Origin: Blastopirellula sp. J2-11
Lineage (GTDB): Bacteria; Planctomycetota; Planctomycetia; Pirellulales; Pirellulaceae
NCBI RefSeq assembly: GCF_024584705.1
Contig: NZ_CP097384.1
Coordinates: forward strand, 4,340,001 to 4,404,000
DNA length: 64,000 bases
Reading direction: 5' to 3'
Shown: piece after piece, positions 1-8,124 of the stretch
Position numbering within the stretch: the first letter of the stretch is position 1
Layout: each line of letters begins with the position of its first letter
Translations under genes and position numbers: made by a program
Notes under the pieces: model-generated
The model's input: the letters and a program-made list of their open reading frames with translations, nothing else
Databases searched by the model: none
Told to the model about the DNA's origin: nothing

Positions 1-1
1 T

Positions 2-169
2 AATCAAATCTCGTGCGAAGCCTCGACCGCCGACGAGATCACATTACGCGGCTCGACCAATTCGCTTTATCTGCGTCAGGCAGCGCACGCCGTGGCGCAG
101 CACGTCCCTGGAGTACAGAAGGTGCGCAACCGTATCGTCGTGCTCGATCCCGTACAACCGGCAGCCTGA
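2..169 (+). CDS. BON-like domain protein, C-terminal end (5' truncated by window)
   Basis: An open frame enters from the left edge in frame 2 and stops at TGA 167-169. The visible 55 residues run through EITLRGSTNSLYLRQAA and end in VRNRIVVLDPV. This is the turn-strand-helix-strand pattern of a BON or secretin/TON short domain: a 'LRG' strand, a helix, then 'GV.KVRNRI.V'. It resembles the complete small protein at 58752-59018, which has the matching 'VVLCGTVPTDTLKLSAVRLVSRL...VRRVSDFIEV' pattern in pieces. BON domains are thought to bind membranes or other macromolecules; no specific role can be given. A competing frame starting at 13 is longer but has the composition of a shadow (Arg/Ser/Thr-rich), so frame 2 is preferred. 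Confidence 0.6.
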   Translation, partial: NQISCEASTADEITLRGSTNSLYLRQAAHAVAQHVPGVQKVRNRIVVLDPVQPAA

Positions 170-367
170 TAAGTCGCCCCATTGGGCTGTCGCGTTAGGC
201 TGGATGTATACCTGCAAATGCATCCAGCCTATTTTATTTCTTGGAGACTCTCGTCACTCTAAAACCGGCGATTGATCTCTCGTTGGGCGTGTCTCTAAAG
301 TTCCATTAGCCGCCTGCGGTGGGTGGAGATCTCTTACGTCCCGATCCCCCTCTCTCCATCTGTGGAA

Positions 368-1063
368 TTACCAGATCCACCAATGCGGATAGTGGGGCTG
401 CAAAGCCATCGCCATTCGCAGCGTGGCAGTGATCAACAAGTACGTCGCATAGATCATAAACCCAAGGATGAAATCGACTTCAAAACATCCCATTGCGGCA
501 CACGATCCGGCCGCCAAACAGATGGAAACCCACATTAAGAGAACGGGAAACTCATCGGGCGAAATTCGGGCGAACGGAATCACCAGGGCATACAGCCCCC
601 AGATCGCGGCGAACGCGACCGCACATAATGAAACGCGAATCCATAGCTCGCTGCCGTGAAACGCTTCGAGTTCATCATTGCGGGTAAACCAATAGGCGCC
701 ATAGACCACAGGAAACGCCAACGCTAGTGAACCGATTACCAAGATCGGCGTTTTCGCCGCGTCATCCATCCCCCGCATCAGAAATGCGATCCCCAGCACC
801 AGGATCGCCGAGACCAGAACGATCGCCAATGCGACCGGAGAGAACTTCGCGTCTTCGCGTTTGATCGGCTCAAAGACGAGCCGTCCGGCCGTATCTTTCA
901 CGCCGCCGAACTGTTCTTTCTCATGTATGACGACTTGCTCATCGAGCGTGGGAACGCGAATCGTCTTTTTGCAGTTCGGACAGGGGCCCTCTTTGCCCGC
1001 AAATTTGTCGCTGACGTCATACCGTTTTAGGCAATGGGGACAAGTAACGCGTATTTTGTTCAT
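368..1063 (-). CDS. Zinc-ribbon membrane protein, function unknown
   Basis: A 231-residue protein when started at the ATG just before the zinc ribbon; the frame stays open 26 codons further upstream, but that part lacks protein-like composition. Residues 8-31 hold two CxxC knuckles (CPHC and CPNC), a treble-clef or zinc-ribbon module. A short linker follows (DEQVVIHEKEQFGG), then about five hydrophobic segments from residue 72 on. Domain order therefore suggests a cytoplasmic zinc ribbon tethered to a polytopic membrane region. Planctomycetes carry many such proteins with no known role. It is divergent from the next gene, which carries a related N-terminal zinc ribbon. I do not recognise a specific family. 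Confidence 0.75.
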   Translation of the reverse strand: MNKIRVTCPHCLKRYDVSDKFAGKEGPCPNCKKTIRVPTLDEQVVIHEKEQFGGVKDTAGRLVFEPIKREDAKFSPVALAIVLVSAILVLGIAFLMRGMDDAAKTPILVIGSLALAFPVVYGAYWFTRNDELEAFHGSELWIRVSLCAVAFAAIWGLYALVIPFARISPDEFPVLLMWVSICLAAGSCAAMGCFEVDFILGFMIYATYLLITATLRMAMALQPHYPHWWIW

Positions 1064-1302
1064 GAGGGAAGATATTCCGGTCGAGAAAAGCAGGAGATTC
1101 GCTGCGTCTAGTTTGGCGAAGTCGGCAGTCTCGTCAAGCAATGAGGCGGTAAAGAATTTCAGCCGCAGCCCAAAAGCGAAGACGAGGTAAAGTCATGCCG
1201 GATCTTCCTAAATTTGCGTTACTTACGTTTGCTACTAAACTAGAATAAGCGACTTCCAGTTGGTCGTGATGCGCTGGCGACATTGTTAGGGATGAGGTCT
1301 TC

Positions 1303-1908
1303 GTGTCGGCTTCTAAAGAAAAAGATCTGGTCTTTCTCTGCCCCAATGGGCACAAGCTGCATGCGCCGCGGCGACTGCAGGGACAAGCGGGCCAATGCCC
1401 CCATTGTAACGTGAAATTCCGGGTTCCGGTGATCGATGTCGATGACGAAATCCACCCCGCCGGACACGATGCGTCGCCGCTCGACTCTTCGGTCGATGTT
1501 TCTGCATCGGCCCACAAATTGATTGGTCCTAGCCGCAGCGGCATCTTTGAGTCGGGCCCTGGTGATGCGGCCCAGAAGGACGAAGGAGGATTATCCAACG
1601 TCTTAGGACCGAGTGCCTCGCGCGGTTCCTCTCCCAGCATCGCTTTCAGCGGGTATGGGCGTCTTTTTCAGGAGTTTCTCCGCCTTTGGAGCCTTCGCCG
1701 CCCTGGCGCAACCGTCGAACTTCACCTGCCGGAAGGAGAGATCTTTGTGCCAGAGTACTTCTCTCCCTCCCGTTCGACCGCCGAATTCGGCTTTTTCGCG
1801 CGTAGCCCCAAATCGGGTGAATACACGATTCAAATCGTCCCTTGGCAGTCCGTCTGCCGGATCGTGGTCAGCGGCATCAAAGAGCTGCCAACCGATTTAA
1901 CCAGCTAA
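1303..1908 (+). CDS. Zinc-ribbon protein, function unknown
   Basis: A 201-residue soluble protein. The GTG start is chosen because GAGG lies six bases upstream. Residues 13-35 form a zinc-binding motif of Cys13-x3-His17 followed by Cys32-x2-Cys35 (CPNGH and CPHC), then 'FRVPVID'. The central part is acidic and Ser/Ala-rich and probably disordered. A folded C-terminal region of about 80 residues (LHLPEGEIFVPEYFS to IVPWQSVCRIVVSG) contains alternating strands. No membrane segment is evident. The ribbon resembles that of the divergently transcribed membrane protein at 368-1063, so the two may be a functional pair. No enzymatic motif is seen. Confidence 0.75.
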   Translation: MSASKEKDLVFLCPNGHKLHAPRRLQGQAGQCPHCNVKFRVPVIDVDDEIHPAGHDASPLDSSVDVSASAHKLIGPSRSGIFESGPGDAAQKDEGGLSNVLGPSASRGSSPSIAFSGYGRLFQEFLRLWSLRRPGATVELHLPEGEIFVPEYFSPSRSTAEFGFFARSPKSGEYTIQIVPWQSVCRIVVSGIKELPTDLTS

Positions 1909-2079
1909 GACGCCGTTAATCGGCGGCGATTAGTGCGGTTAACCCCTTAACAGGTTGTATGTTGCGCCGCGATTCACTCCTGGGCGAATCTCGCTCGCCA
2001 CAGTAAAATGGCAGCCGTTGGCTGGGCACGAGCGACGCGACCACTGCAACGCCACCATTGGGACAAGCACAGGAAACAG

Positions 2080-2892
2080 ATGCAGGCAGATTCGACAATC
2101 CGCGTCGGCGCGGTTTCCTATTTGAATACCAAGCCGCTGGTTCACGGACTGGCCGCCGCTCACTCCGATATCGAGCTCGTCTTTGACCTGCCAAGCCGAC
2201 TGGCCGATCAGCTGGCCGACGGTGACTTGGATGTGGCGCTGATTCCTTCGGTCGAATTTTTCCAAGACCCAAGCTACGCGATCGTGTCAGATGCCTGTAT
2301 CGCTTGCCGCGGCCCGGTCTGGAGCGTGAAGCTTTTTTTCCGCAAGCCGCCGGCTCAAGTCGAGACGCTCGCCCTAGACGAGGGCTCGCGAACCAGCGCC
2401 GCGTTGTCCAAGGTCCTGCTTTCTGAACGCTACGGCCTAAAACCGCAAACAATGCCGCTGCCGATCGACAGTCCGTTTGACTCGGTCGACGCCGACGCGG
2501 TGCTGATTATCGGCGATCGAGCGATTCATACGCCGGACGAGCAATTCGTCGAAGTTTGGGACCTGGGCCAAGAGTGGCGCGCCTGGTCAGGCAAGCCGTT
2601 TGTGTTCGCCGCTTGGGTGGCGCGACCCGGTTTTGACACTCCGCAAATCGCGGCGGCATTGTCAGCCGCAAGAGACGCAGGCCTGGAGAACTTGGCGGAA
2701 ATCGCCGCCGCCGAAGCTCCCCAGCATCGCCTGACCACGCAGCAGTGCTTAACATACTTGCGAGACAACCTACACTTTATCTTAGGGTCCGACGAAGAGA
2801 GCGGTCTGGCCCTGTTTCACGCACATGCGGTGCAGCGAGGGCTGGCGCCGCCGAACGATCGATGGACGCGACATGATTGCAAAGCTACTTGA
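2080..2892 (+). CDS. mqnA: Chorismate dehydratase MqnA (futalosine menaquinone pathway)
   Basis: A 270-residue MqnA/MqnD-family protein. MqnA dehydrates chorismate to 3-[(1-carboxyvinyl)oxy]benzoate, the first committed step of the futalosine route to menaquinone. The N-terminal signature GAVSYLNTKPL is diagnostic. It is followed by 'DLPSRLADQLADGDLDVALIP' in pieces, the substrate-binding fold shared with periplasmic binding proteins, and a typical C-terminal 'LHFILGSDEESGL'. The start at ATG 2080 is preceded by AGGAAACAG; an upstream in-frame ATG at 2008 would add 24 unlikely residues. The 3' end overlaps mqnC by about 20 bases, implying translational coupling in one operon. Confidence in MqnA over MqnD comes from the signature and from this partner. 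Confidence 0.92.
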   Translation: MQADSTIRVGAVSYLNTKPLVHGLAAAHSDIELVFDLPSRLADQLADGDLDVALIPSVEFFQDPSYAIVSDACIACRGPVWSVKLFFRKPPAQVETLALDEGSRTSAALSKVLLSERYGLKPQTMPLPIDSPFDSVDADAVLIIGDRAIHTPDEQFVEVWDLGQEWRAWSGKPFVFAAWVARPGFDTPQIAAALSAARDAGLENLAEIAAAEAPQHRLTTQQCLTYLRDNLHFILGSDEESGLALFHAHAVQRGLAPPNDRWTRHDCKAT

Positions 2893-4000
2893 GAAAGCGG
2901 TCGCTGGAGAACGTTTGACCCCGGCCGAAGGTTTGCAGCTGCTCGAGTCGCACGACCTGGTCGCGCTGGGTCGCGCCGCCGACGCCGTGACGCGCCGTCT
3001 GCATCCTGAGAACTTCCGCACCTACAACATCGATCGCAATATCAACTACACCAACGTCTGCACGGCGGTCTGCGATTTCTGCGCCTTCTATCGCGGACCG
3101 AAGAGCGACGAGGGATACGTCCTCTCGCAAGAACAATTGATCGCCAAAGTGCAGGAGACGGTTGAACTAGGCGGCGAGCAAATCTTGCTGCAAGGGGGAC
3201 TTCATCCGAAGTTCACCCTCGAGTGGTACGAAGAAATGCTGTCTGACCTGAAACGCCGCTTCCCGACGGTCAACATGCACGCGTTCAGCCCGCCCGAGAT
3301 CTATCACTTCACCAAGCTCAACAAGCTATCGCTGCACGAGGTTCTCTCGCGTTTGAAAGCGGCCGGTCTCGGCAGCTTGCCCGGCGGCGGCGCCGAGATC
3401 TTGGTCGATCGCGTCCGCGACGAGATCACCCGCGGCAAAGTGATGACCGACGATTGGCTCGACGTGATGCGCGTCTGGCATCAACTGGGGGGGCACAGCT
3501 CGGCGACCATGATGTTCGGCCATGTCGAGACGTTGGCCGAGCGAATCGAGCATCTCGATCGCCTCCGTCAGCTGCAGGACGAAACCGCCGGGTTCACTGC
3601 GTTTATCTGCTGGACCTTCCAGCCGGACCATACCGACATGTCCGACGTTGCGCCGGCCGGTTCGTTTGAGTATCTCAAAACCCAGGCCGTCGCGCGGCTC
3701 TATCTCGACAACATTCCAAACATCCAATCGAGCTGGGTCACCCAAGGCCTGAAAATGGGTCAGCTGGCGCTGCTGTACGGCGCCAACGACATGGGCAGTT
3801 TGATGATCGAAGAAAACGTCGTCGCCGAAGCCGGCACCGTCCACTACCTAACGCTCGATCAAATCCGAGATTCAATCAGCGAGTTGGGCTATACGCCGCG
3901 CCAACGCAACGTCCATTACGACTTGATCCCGGTCGAACACGAGCTGAAAGCGGTCAACGCGAATCGCCTGCGCGATCAGCAATTGCTGCAGTTGGTGTAG
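2873..4000 (+). CDS. mqnC: Cyclic dehypoxanthinyl futalosine synthase MqnC (radical SAM)
   Basis: A 375-residue radical SAM enzyme. MqnC cyclises dehypoxanthine futalosine to cyclic DHFL in menaquinone synthesis. The [4Fe-4S] motif is Cys-x3-Cys-x2-Cys in NVCTAVCDFCAFYR, within the first 70 residues. MqnC-typical blocks follow: GGEQILLQGGLHP, HAFSPPEI, LPGGGAEIL and SSWVTQGLKMGQLAL. The related aminofutalosine synthase MqnE has different wording at these blocks, so MqnC is favoured. The start ATG lies inside the end of mqnA, and an earlier in-frame start at 2825 is less likely. MqnE, MqnB and MqnD are not in the window. Confidence 0.92.
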   Translation: MIAKLLEKAVAGERLTPAEGLQLLESHDLVALGRAADAVTRRLHPENFRTYNIDRNINYTNVCTAVCDFCAFYRGPKSDEGYVLSQEQLIAKVQETVELGGEQILLQGGLHPKFTLEWYEEMLSDLKRRFPTVNMHAFSPPEIYHFTKLNKLSLHEVLSRLKAAGLGSLPGGGAEILVDRVRDEITRGKVMTDDWLDVMRVWHQLGGHSSATMMFGHVETLAERIEHLDRLRQLQDETAGFTAFICWTFQPDHTDMSDVAPAGSFEYLKTQAVARLYLDNIPNIQSSWVTQGLKMGQLALLYGANDMGSLMIEENVVAEAGTVHYLTLDQIRDSISELGYTPRQRNVHYDLIPVEHELKAVNANRLRDQQLLQLV

Positions 4001-4077
4001 GAGAGCGAACCTTTACGATCGCTTGGGGCTCCTTCCGCTGTGAGTTGAAAAATTTGCCCGGCACGCGTGGAGCAAGC

Positions 4078-4725
4078 ATGACCAACGAGTGGACCAAGCC
4101 AGAGCATTCGCTCGCCTATCTGCGGCGCGCCAAACGTCAAACGCAGCGTCAAATGGGAGATGAGACGCTGCTGGCCGAGTTGCCGGGCGACTGTCGCCGC
4201 GTACTGGATCTCGGCTGCGGCGCCGGACATCTGTTGGGACTAGTGCTAGAGAGATTTCCAGAAGCCAGCGGCGTTGGCGTCGACTTTTCTGCGACGATGC
4301 TTGAGCAAGCCCAGCTTCGCTTTGGTGAGGATCCCCGCGTCGAATTGATCGAGTGGAGTCTCGATGAGCCATTGCCGCAGATCGGCGTTTTTGACGCCAT
4401 CATCTCCAGCTTCGCGATCCATCACTGTAGCGACGCGCGGAAGCGGGCGATCTATGAAGAAGTATTTGCACAACTGCGTCCCGGCGGCGTCTTCTGCAAT
4501 CTCGAGCATGTCGCTTCGCCCACCGTCGCAATGCACGAGCGATTCTTAAGCGAACTGCATATCCCGCTGGAAGAAGACGATCCTTCGAACCAATTGCTCG
4601 ATGCCGGAACGCAACTGAACTGGCTACGCGAAATCGGCTATGAAGAGGTCGATTGCTACTGGAAATGGCGCGAGATGGCGCTGCTGGTCGGCAAGAAACC
4701 AGCCGACGCTGCAGTTTCTTCATAG
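4078..4725 (+). CDS. Class I SAM-dependent methyltransferase
   Basis: A 215-residue Rossmann-fold methyltransferase. Motif I is VLDLGCGAGHLLG, followed by the acidic strand-2 end (GVGVDFS), motif post-I (RVELIEWSLDEPLP), and 'FDAIISSFAIHHC', the usual motif IV/V region of ubiquinone- or menaquinone-type and general small-molecule methyltransferases. The ATG at 4078 follows a GGAGC ribosome site; upstream codons are open but not protein-like. It lies 77 bases after mqnC in the same direction. A role as the menaquinone C-methyltransferase (UbiE/MenG type) is tempting from position but not supported by any specific motif, so only the general class is called. Confidence 0.8.
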   Translation: MTNEWTKPEHSLAYLRRAKRQTQRQMGDETLLAELPGDCRRVLDLGCGAGHLLGLVLERFPEASGVGVDFSATMLEQAQLRFGEDPRVELIEWSLDEPLPQIGVFDAIISSFAIHHCSDARKRAIYEEVFAQLRPGGVFCNLEHVASPTVAMHERFLSELHIPLEEDDPSNQLLDAGTQLNWLREIGYEEVDCYWKWREMALLVGKKPADAAVSS

Positions 4726-5104
4726 TTTTGAAGTTGCGATTTTTCGAACCAAGCGAACACTAGCCAGAGGCGCGAGCGACTGCGTTTGGCTACTTTGAGC
4801 CGTATCCGAATTGCCGAGCGATTTTCCCTCGCGGGCATTTTTTGAGGTTGCGCTATTTCCCTGGTTGGCCGCGATAGCTCCGCTATCGGGGCGGCGCAGC
4901 CGTAAGAGGCATTGGTTCCCCGTAAGCAGTTCAGGGTCTTTTCGCCATTTCCAACGGTATGGCGACCACCGAAGTAAATCCGACCGCGGCTCGACGCCTC
5001 TTACCGACTTCGTCGGCCCCGATAGCGGAGCTATCCGGGCCAACCGGAATCCGTTCGGCCAAATAGCGCAACCTCAAAACCTCGCGCAGCGGGCTACGAA
5101 GACG
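4726..5104. repeat. Intergenic copy A of a dispersed structured repeat, with large inverted arms
   Basis: No gene is visible here. The left part (4728-4845) carries 'TTTTGAAGTTGCG', 'GAACCAAGCGAACACTAGCC' and 'AGAGGCGCGAG', all of which recur in inverted orientation near 40754-40815 and in altered form near 57645-57705. The right part is a long inverted repeat. Its arms at 4838-4892 and 5017-5079 share TTTTGAGGTTGCGCTATTT, a GGTTGGCC block, and GATAGCTCCGCTATCGGGGC, and the right arm has a 13-base insertion. The tail 'GCGCAGCGGGCTACGAAG' (5085-5102) matches an outer arm of the copy at 57621-57885. This looks like a composite of MITE- or REP-like elements. Confidence 0.7.
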
Positions 5105-5243
5105 ATAGGGTTGCAGGAATTCTTGTTGCAAATCGCTCGTCGATAATCGATAACTGGGATTGCCCGCGATATCACGAGACATCGCATCTCGTTTAACCAT
5201 TCCCGCTCCCGCCTACTTCGCTCCCCCTGCTTGGAGAATCTCG

Positions 5244-6662
5244 ATGAAGTCGCCGCTACGTGCACTCTTTCTCGTCCCAATCTGTTCGCTGCTTCTCTCT
5301 AGCTTATCCGCCGCCGAACTGCGTCTGGCGACATTCGAGGTCGACGCTTCTCCCCAGATCGGAGCGCCGCTGGCCTATGTTCCGACCAAGGAAATTACTT
5401 GGCCGCTCAGTTGTCGCGGCGTTATTTTGTTGGGCGCCGAAAAACCGATCGTCCTTTGCACCGTCGACTGGTTAGGAATTGGCAATGATTCGAATCGCTT
5501 GTTCCGGCAAAAGCTGGCCACGGCCGTCGGTACGACCAGCGACCACGTCGCCGTACATACGCTGCATCAGCATGATGCGCCGCGCTGCGATTTGGGCGCC
5601 GCCGCGCTGTTGGCGAAGTACGACGCCGAGAAACAACATTACGACGTCCCGTTCTTGCACGACGTGATCGACCGAGCGGCCAGCGCCGCGGCCGATTCCA
5701 TCAAGCAGGCGAGTCCCGTATCTAGCCTCTCGATCGCCGCCGCCGAAGTTCACGACGTCGCGTCAAACCGTCGCATGCTGGACGCAGCCGGCAAAGTAGC
5801 CATCACTCGCTATACGGCCTGCGCTGATCCCAAGATCCGCAACCTGCCGGTCGGCGTGATCGATCCGATGTTGCGTCTGGTCGCTTTCTATAACGGCGAT
5901 AAACCGCTGGCGGTGATTACGACCTACGCGACCCATCCGCAAAGTTACTATCGGACCGGCGGCGCCAATCCCGACTTTCCCGGTATGGCCCGCGATCAGC
6001 GACAGAAGGAGACCGGCGTCTTTCATCTGCATTTCAATGGCGCTGGCGGAAACATCGGCGCCGGAAAGTTCAACGACGGATCCCACGCCAATCGTCAAGT
6101 GCTGGCCGATCGAGTTGCTGACAGCATGCGACAAGCTTGGGAGTCGCAAGCGAAGCAGCCGATCAGCGCCAGCGATGTTGCCTGGAAGAGCGTCGGCGTT
6201 CAACTTCCGGCGGCGCCTCACTTGGATGGCGAGGCGCTGGCCGCGACGGTCGCTGACCACAAGACGCCGGCGGCACAGCGCGTGCATGCCGCCGACAAGC
6301 TCTCTTATTTCAACAGCCTGCAAGCAGGCGAAAAGCTGAACATCGGCTGCCTAAGCATCGCGGATACGCGGATTCTGTTTCTGCCGGGAGAGTTGTTTGT
6401 CGAATACCAATTGGCGGCGCAGCAAATGCGACCCGATAAAAATGTGTTGATGGCCGCTTATGGAGACTATGGACCGTTTTATATCGGCACCCGCGTCGCC
6501 TATTGGCAAGGAGGCTACGAAACCAGCGAAGGGGCGACCAACGTTTCGCTCGACGCCGAGCAAGTCCTCACCACCGCAATGGCGACGCTGTTAGAAGCAC
6601 CGAACACCAAAGTACGTCCCAACGACTTTACTGACACGATCGGCCCTGGCCTGCCGAAATAA
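5244..6662 (+). CDS. Secreted neutral/alkaline ceramidase-like protein
   Basis: A 472-residue protein with a clear signal peptide (MKSPLRALFLVPICSLLLSS, cleavage near SAAEL). It has the pattern of the neutral/alkaline non-lysosomal ceramidase N-terminal family common in planctomycetes: 'DASPQIGAPL' near the mature start, the metal-binding block HTLHQHDAPRCD, and later ATHPQSYY and FNGAGGNIGAG, where zinc ligands and an oxyanion region usually lie. These proteins hydrolyse amide or other bonds in unknown substrates, and true ceramidase activity is unproven. The ATG at 5244 is preceded by GGAG eight bases upstream; the longer frame from 5160 would bury the signal peptide. Confidence 0.72.
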   Translation: MKSPLRALFLVPICSLLLSSLSAAELRLATFEVDASPQIGAPLAYVPTKEITWPLSCRGVILLGAEKPIVLCTVDWLGIGNDSNRLFRQKLATAVGTTSDHVAVHTLHQHDAPRCDLGAAALLAKYDAEKQHYDVPFLHDVIDRAASAAADSIKQASPVSSLSIAAAEVHDVASNRRMLDAAGKVAITRYTACADPKIRNLPVGVIDPMLRLVAFYNGDKPLAVITTYATHPQSYYRTGGANPDFPGMARDQRQKETGVFHLHFNGAGGNIGAGKFNDGSHANRQVLADRVADSMRQAWESQAKQPISASDVAWKSVGVQLPAAPHLDGEALAATVADHKTPAAQRVHAADKLSYFNSLQAGEKLNIGCLSIADTRILFLPGELFVEYQLAAQQMRPDKNVLMAAYGDYGPFYIGTRVAYWQGGYETSEGATNVSLDAEQVLTTAMATLLEAPNTKVRPNDFTDTIGPGLPK

Positions 6663-7074
6663 TTTTGTTTTTTCAGTTCTGCCTATAGGGCAAAGTAGAC
6701 GTCTGCCAAATTGCCAGAGCCGAACTTTCTTATTCATTCGGCGGCAAGTTTCGCTCATCGACCATCAATTCCGACGATCTGGTCAATGAGCTCCATTGCG
6801 ACGACGTGGCGCTCGGCATTGATCGCTTTGGACAACTCGCTCTTGATGTGGCGCCGATGCACCATGTTGGATCAAAGAAACGTTCGCAAATCTTTGCAAA
6901 CTTCAGACCGTATTTTCTCACTCTGCGCAATTTGATTCGGTATCCTTAAGGAAAGCCAAGGAGCAACCAACGCCGGGGAAAGACCAATCCTCTGCTGGTG
7001 TGGCCTATTCCCCGTCATGCACATGGACGTGCAATCTCGTCTGACAAAATACGATATGGAATGGAGGTGCATTC
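6663..7074. other. Intergenic region, no convincing gene
   Basis: About 410 bases between two plus-strand genes. The only protein-like frame is a 36-codon minus-strand ORF at 6755-6865 (HRRHIKSELSKAINAE, then HVVAMELIDQ). Its composition is plausible, but it has no obvious ribosome site and could be a degraded gene remnant. No inverted repeat, terminator hairpin or RNA gene was recognised. The GGAGG before 7075 belongs to the next gene. Confidence 0.4.
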
Positions 7075-8076
7075 ATGACTACAACCGCACGTTCTTTGAT
7101 TGCGCTGCTGCTGTTTACCGCCCCCGCTTGTGCTCAAGTTACGGCGCCCAGCGCCGCCCAACCGGCCAAGCCGAAGGTCGTAGAAGCAAAGCCTGAAAAA
7201 CCGCCGGAGAAAGCAACCACCGAAGAGGCCGAAACCGAACAGGCCGCTCCCCCAAGTGAAGCCGAAACTGCGATCGCAGCGGCGATCCAGTCGTATGTGA
7301 TCGCGTTCAACAAGGGCGACGCGGAAGCGTTGGCGGCGCATTGGACACCAGAAGGGGAATTCGCCACGCCGGCTGGCGACATCCTGCAAGGTCGTAAGGC
7401 GCTTCAGGAAGACTTCGCCGCCTACTTCTCCGCCAACCAAGAGGCGAAGATTGAGCTGCTCGAAACGCAAATCACGCTGGTCTCTCCCAGCGTCGCATCC
7501 GAAGTGGGCGTCGCTCGTGTGATCGTTCCTGATCAAGAGCCGAGCGATACGATGTACGAAGCGGTGCATGTGAAAACGACGGAAGGCTGGAAGATCGACC
7601 GCGTCAGCGAACAAGCGCCGCCGCCTCTTCCACCCAGCAACTACGCACACTTGCAGGAATTGGAGTGGTTGGTCGGACGCTGGATCGACGCCGATGAAAC
7701 CTCTTCGATCGAATCGAACGTCCAATGGACGAAGAATCGAAATTTTATCACGCAATCGTTCAAGGTCTCGATCGGAGATCGCGTCGATTTTGAAGGCACC
7801 CAAATCATTGGCTGGGATCCTTACGCCCAGACCATTCGCTCTTGGACCTTTGACTCGGATGGCGGATTCGGCGCGGGTCGCTGGACCAACCAGGGAAATC
7901 GCTGGACGGTGCAATCGCTGAATGTCCTTCCCGACGGCCGGCGCGGATCTTCGACCAGCATCTACGAAATTGTCGACGAAAATAGTTTGCAGTTTCAATC
8001 GGTTGGTCGCCAGGTCGATGGCGAGCTGATGCCCAGTATTGAGCCAACCACCGTGGTGCGCGTTTCCGTTGAGTAA
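7075..8076 (+). CDS. Secreted SnoaL/DUF4440-like (SgcJ/EcaC) domain protein
   Basis: A 333-residue exported protein. Residues 1-22 form a signal peptide (IALLLFTAPACAQ). An Ala/Pro/Glu/Lys-rich linker follows to about residue 62. A SnoaL/NTF2-like domain spans about 65-180 and opens with AIAAAIQSYVIAFNKGDAEA, the standard start of this alpha+beta cone fold; HWTPEGEFATPAG matches the SgcJ/EcaC subgroup. From residue 190 a second beta-rich domain begins with LEWLVGRWIDAD, resembling the DUF1579-type lipocalin-like module. Such fusions are common in Planctomycetes; substrate and function are unknown. GGAGG lies seven bases before the ATG. The next gene starts 48 bases downstream in the same direction. 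Confidence 0.75.
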   Translation: MTTTARSLIALLLFTAPACAQVTAPSAAQPAKPKVVEAKPEKPPEKATTEEAETEQAAPPSEAETAIAAAIQSYVIAFNKGDAEALAAHWTPEGEFATPAGDILQGRKALQEDFAAYFSANQEAKIELLETQITLVSPSVASEVGVARVIVPDQEPSDTMYEAVHVKTTEGWKIDRVSEQAPPPLPPSNYAHLQELEWLVGRWIDADETSSIESNVQWTKNRNFITQSFKVSIGDRVDFEGTQIIGWDPYAQTIRSWTFDSDGGFGAGRWTNQGNRWTVQSLNVLPDGRRGSSTSIYEIVDENSLQFQSVGRQVDGELMPSIEPTTVVRVSVE

Positions 8077-8124
8077 ATCTCCGGCCTGCCCCTTCCATTC
8101 ATGCAGAAAACAGGAATCCATTCG

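Noticed and set aside
13-198. A 61-codon open frame at the left edge
   Set aside because: Arg/Ser/Thr-rich and overlapping the frame-2 product, which has a BON-like pattern and resembles the protein at 58752-59018.
7015-8121. A 368-codon minus-strand open frame opposite the SnoaL-like gene
   Set aside because: The plus-strand gene has a signal peptide, GGAGG ribosome site and recognised domain; the minus frame is Arg/Asp/Phe-rich.
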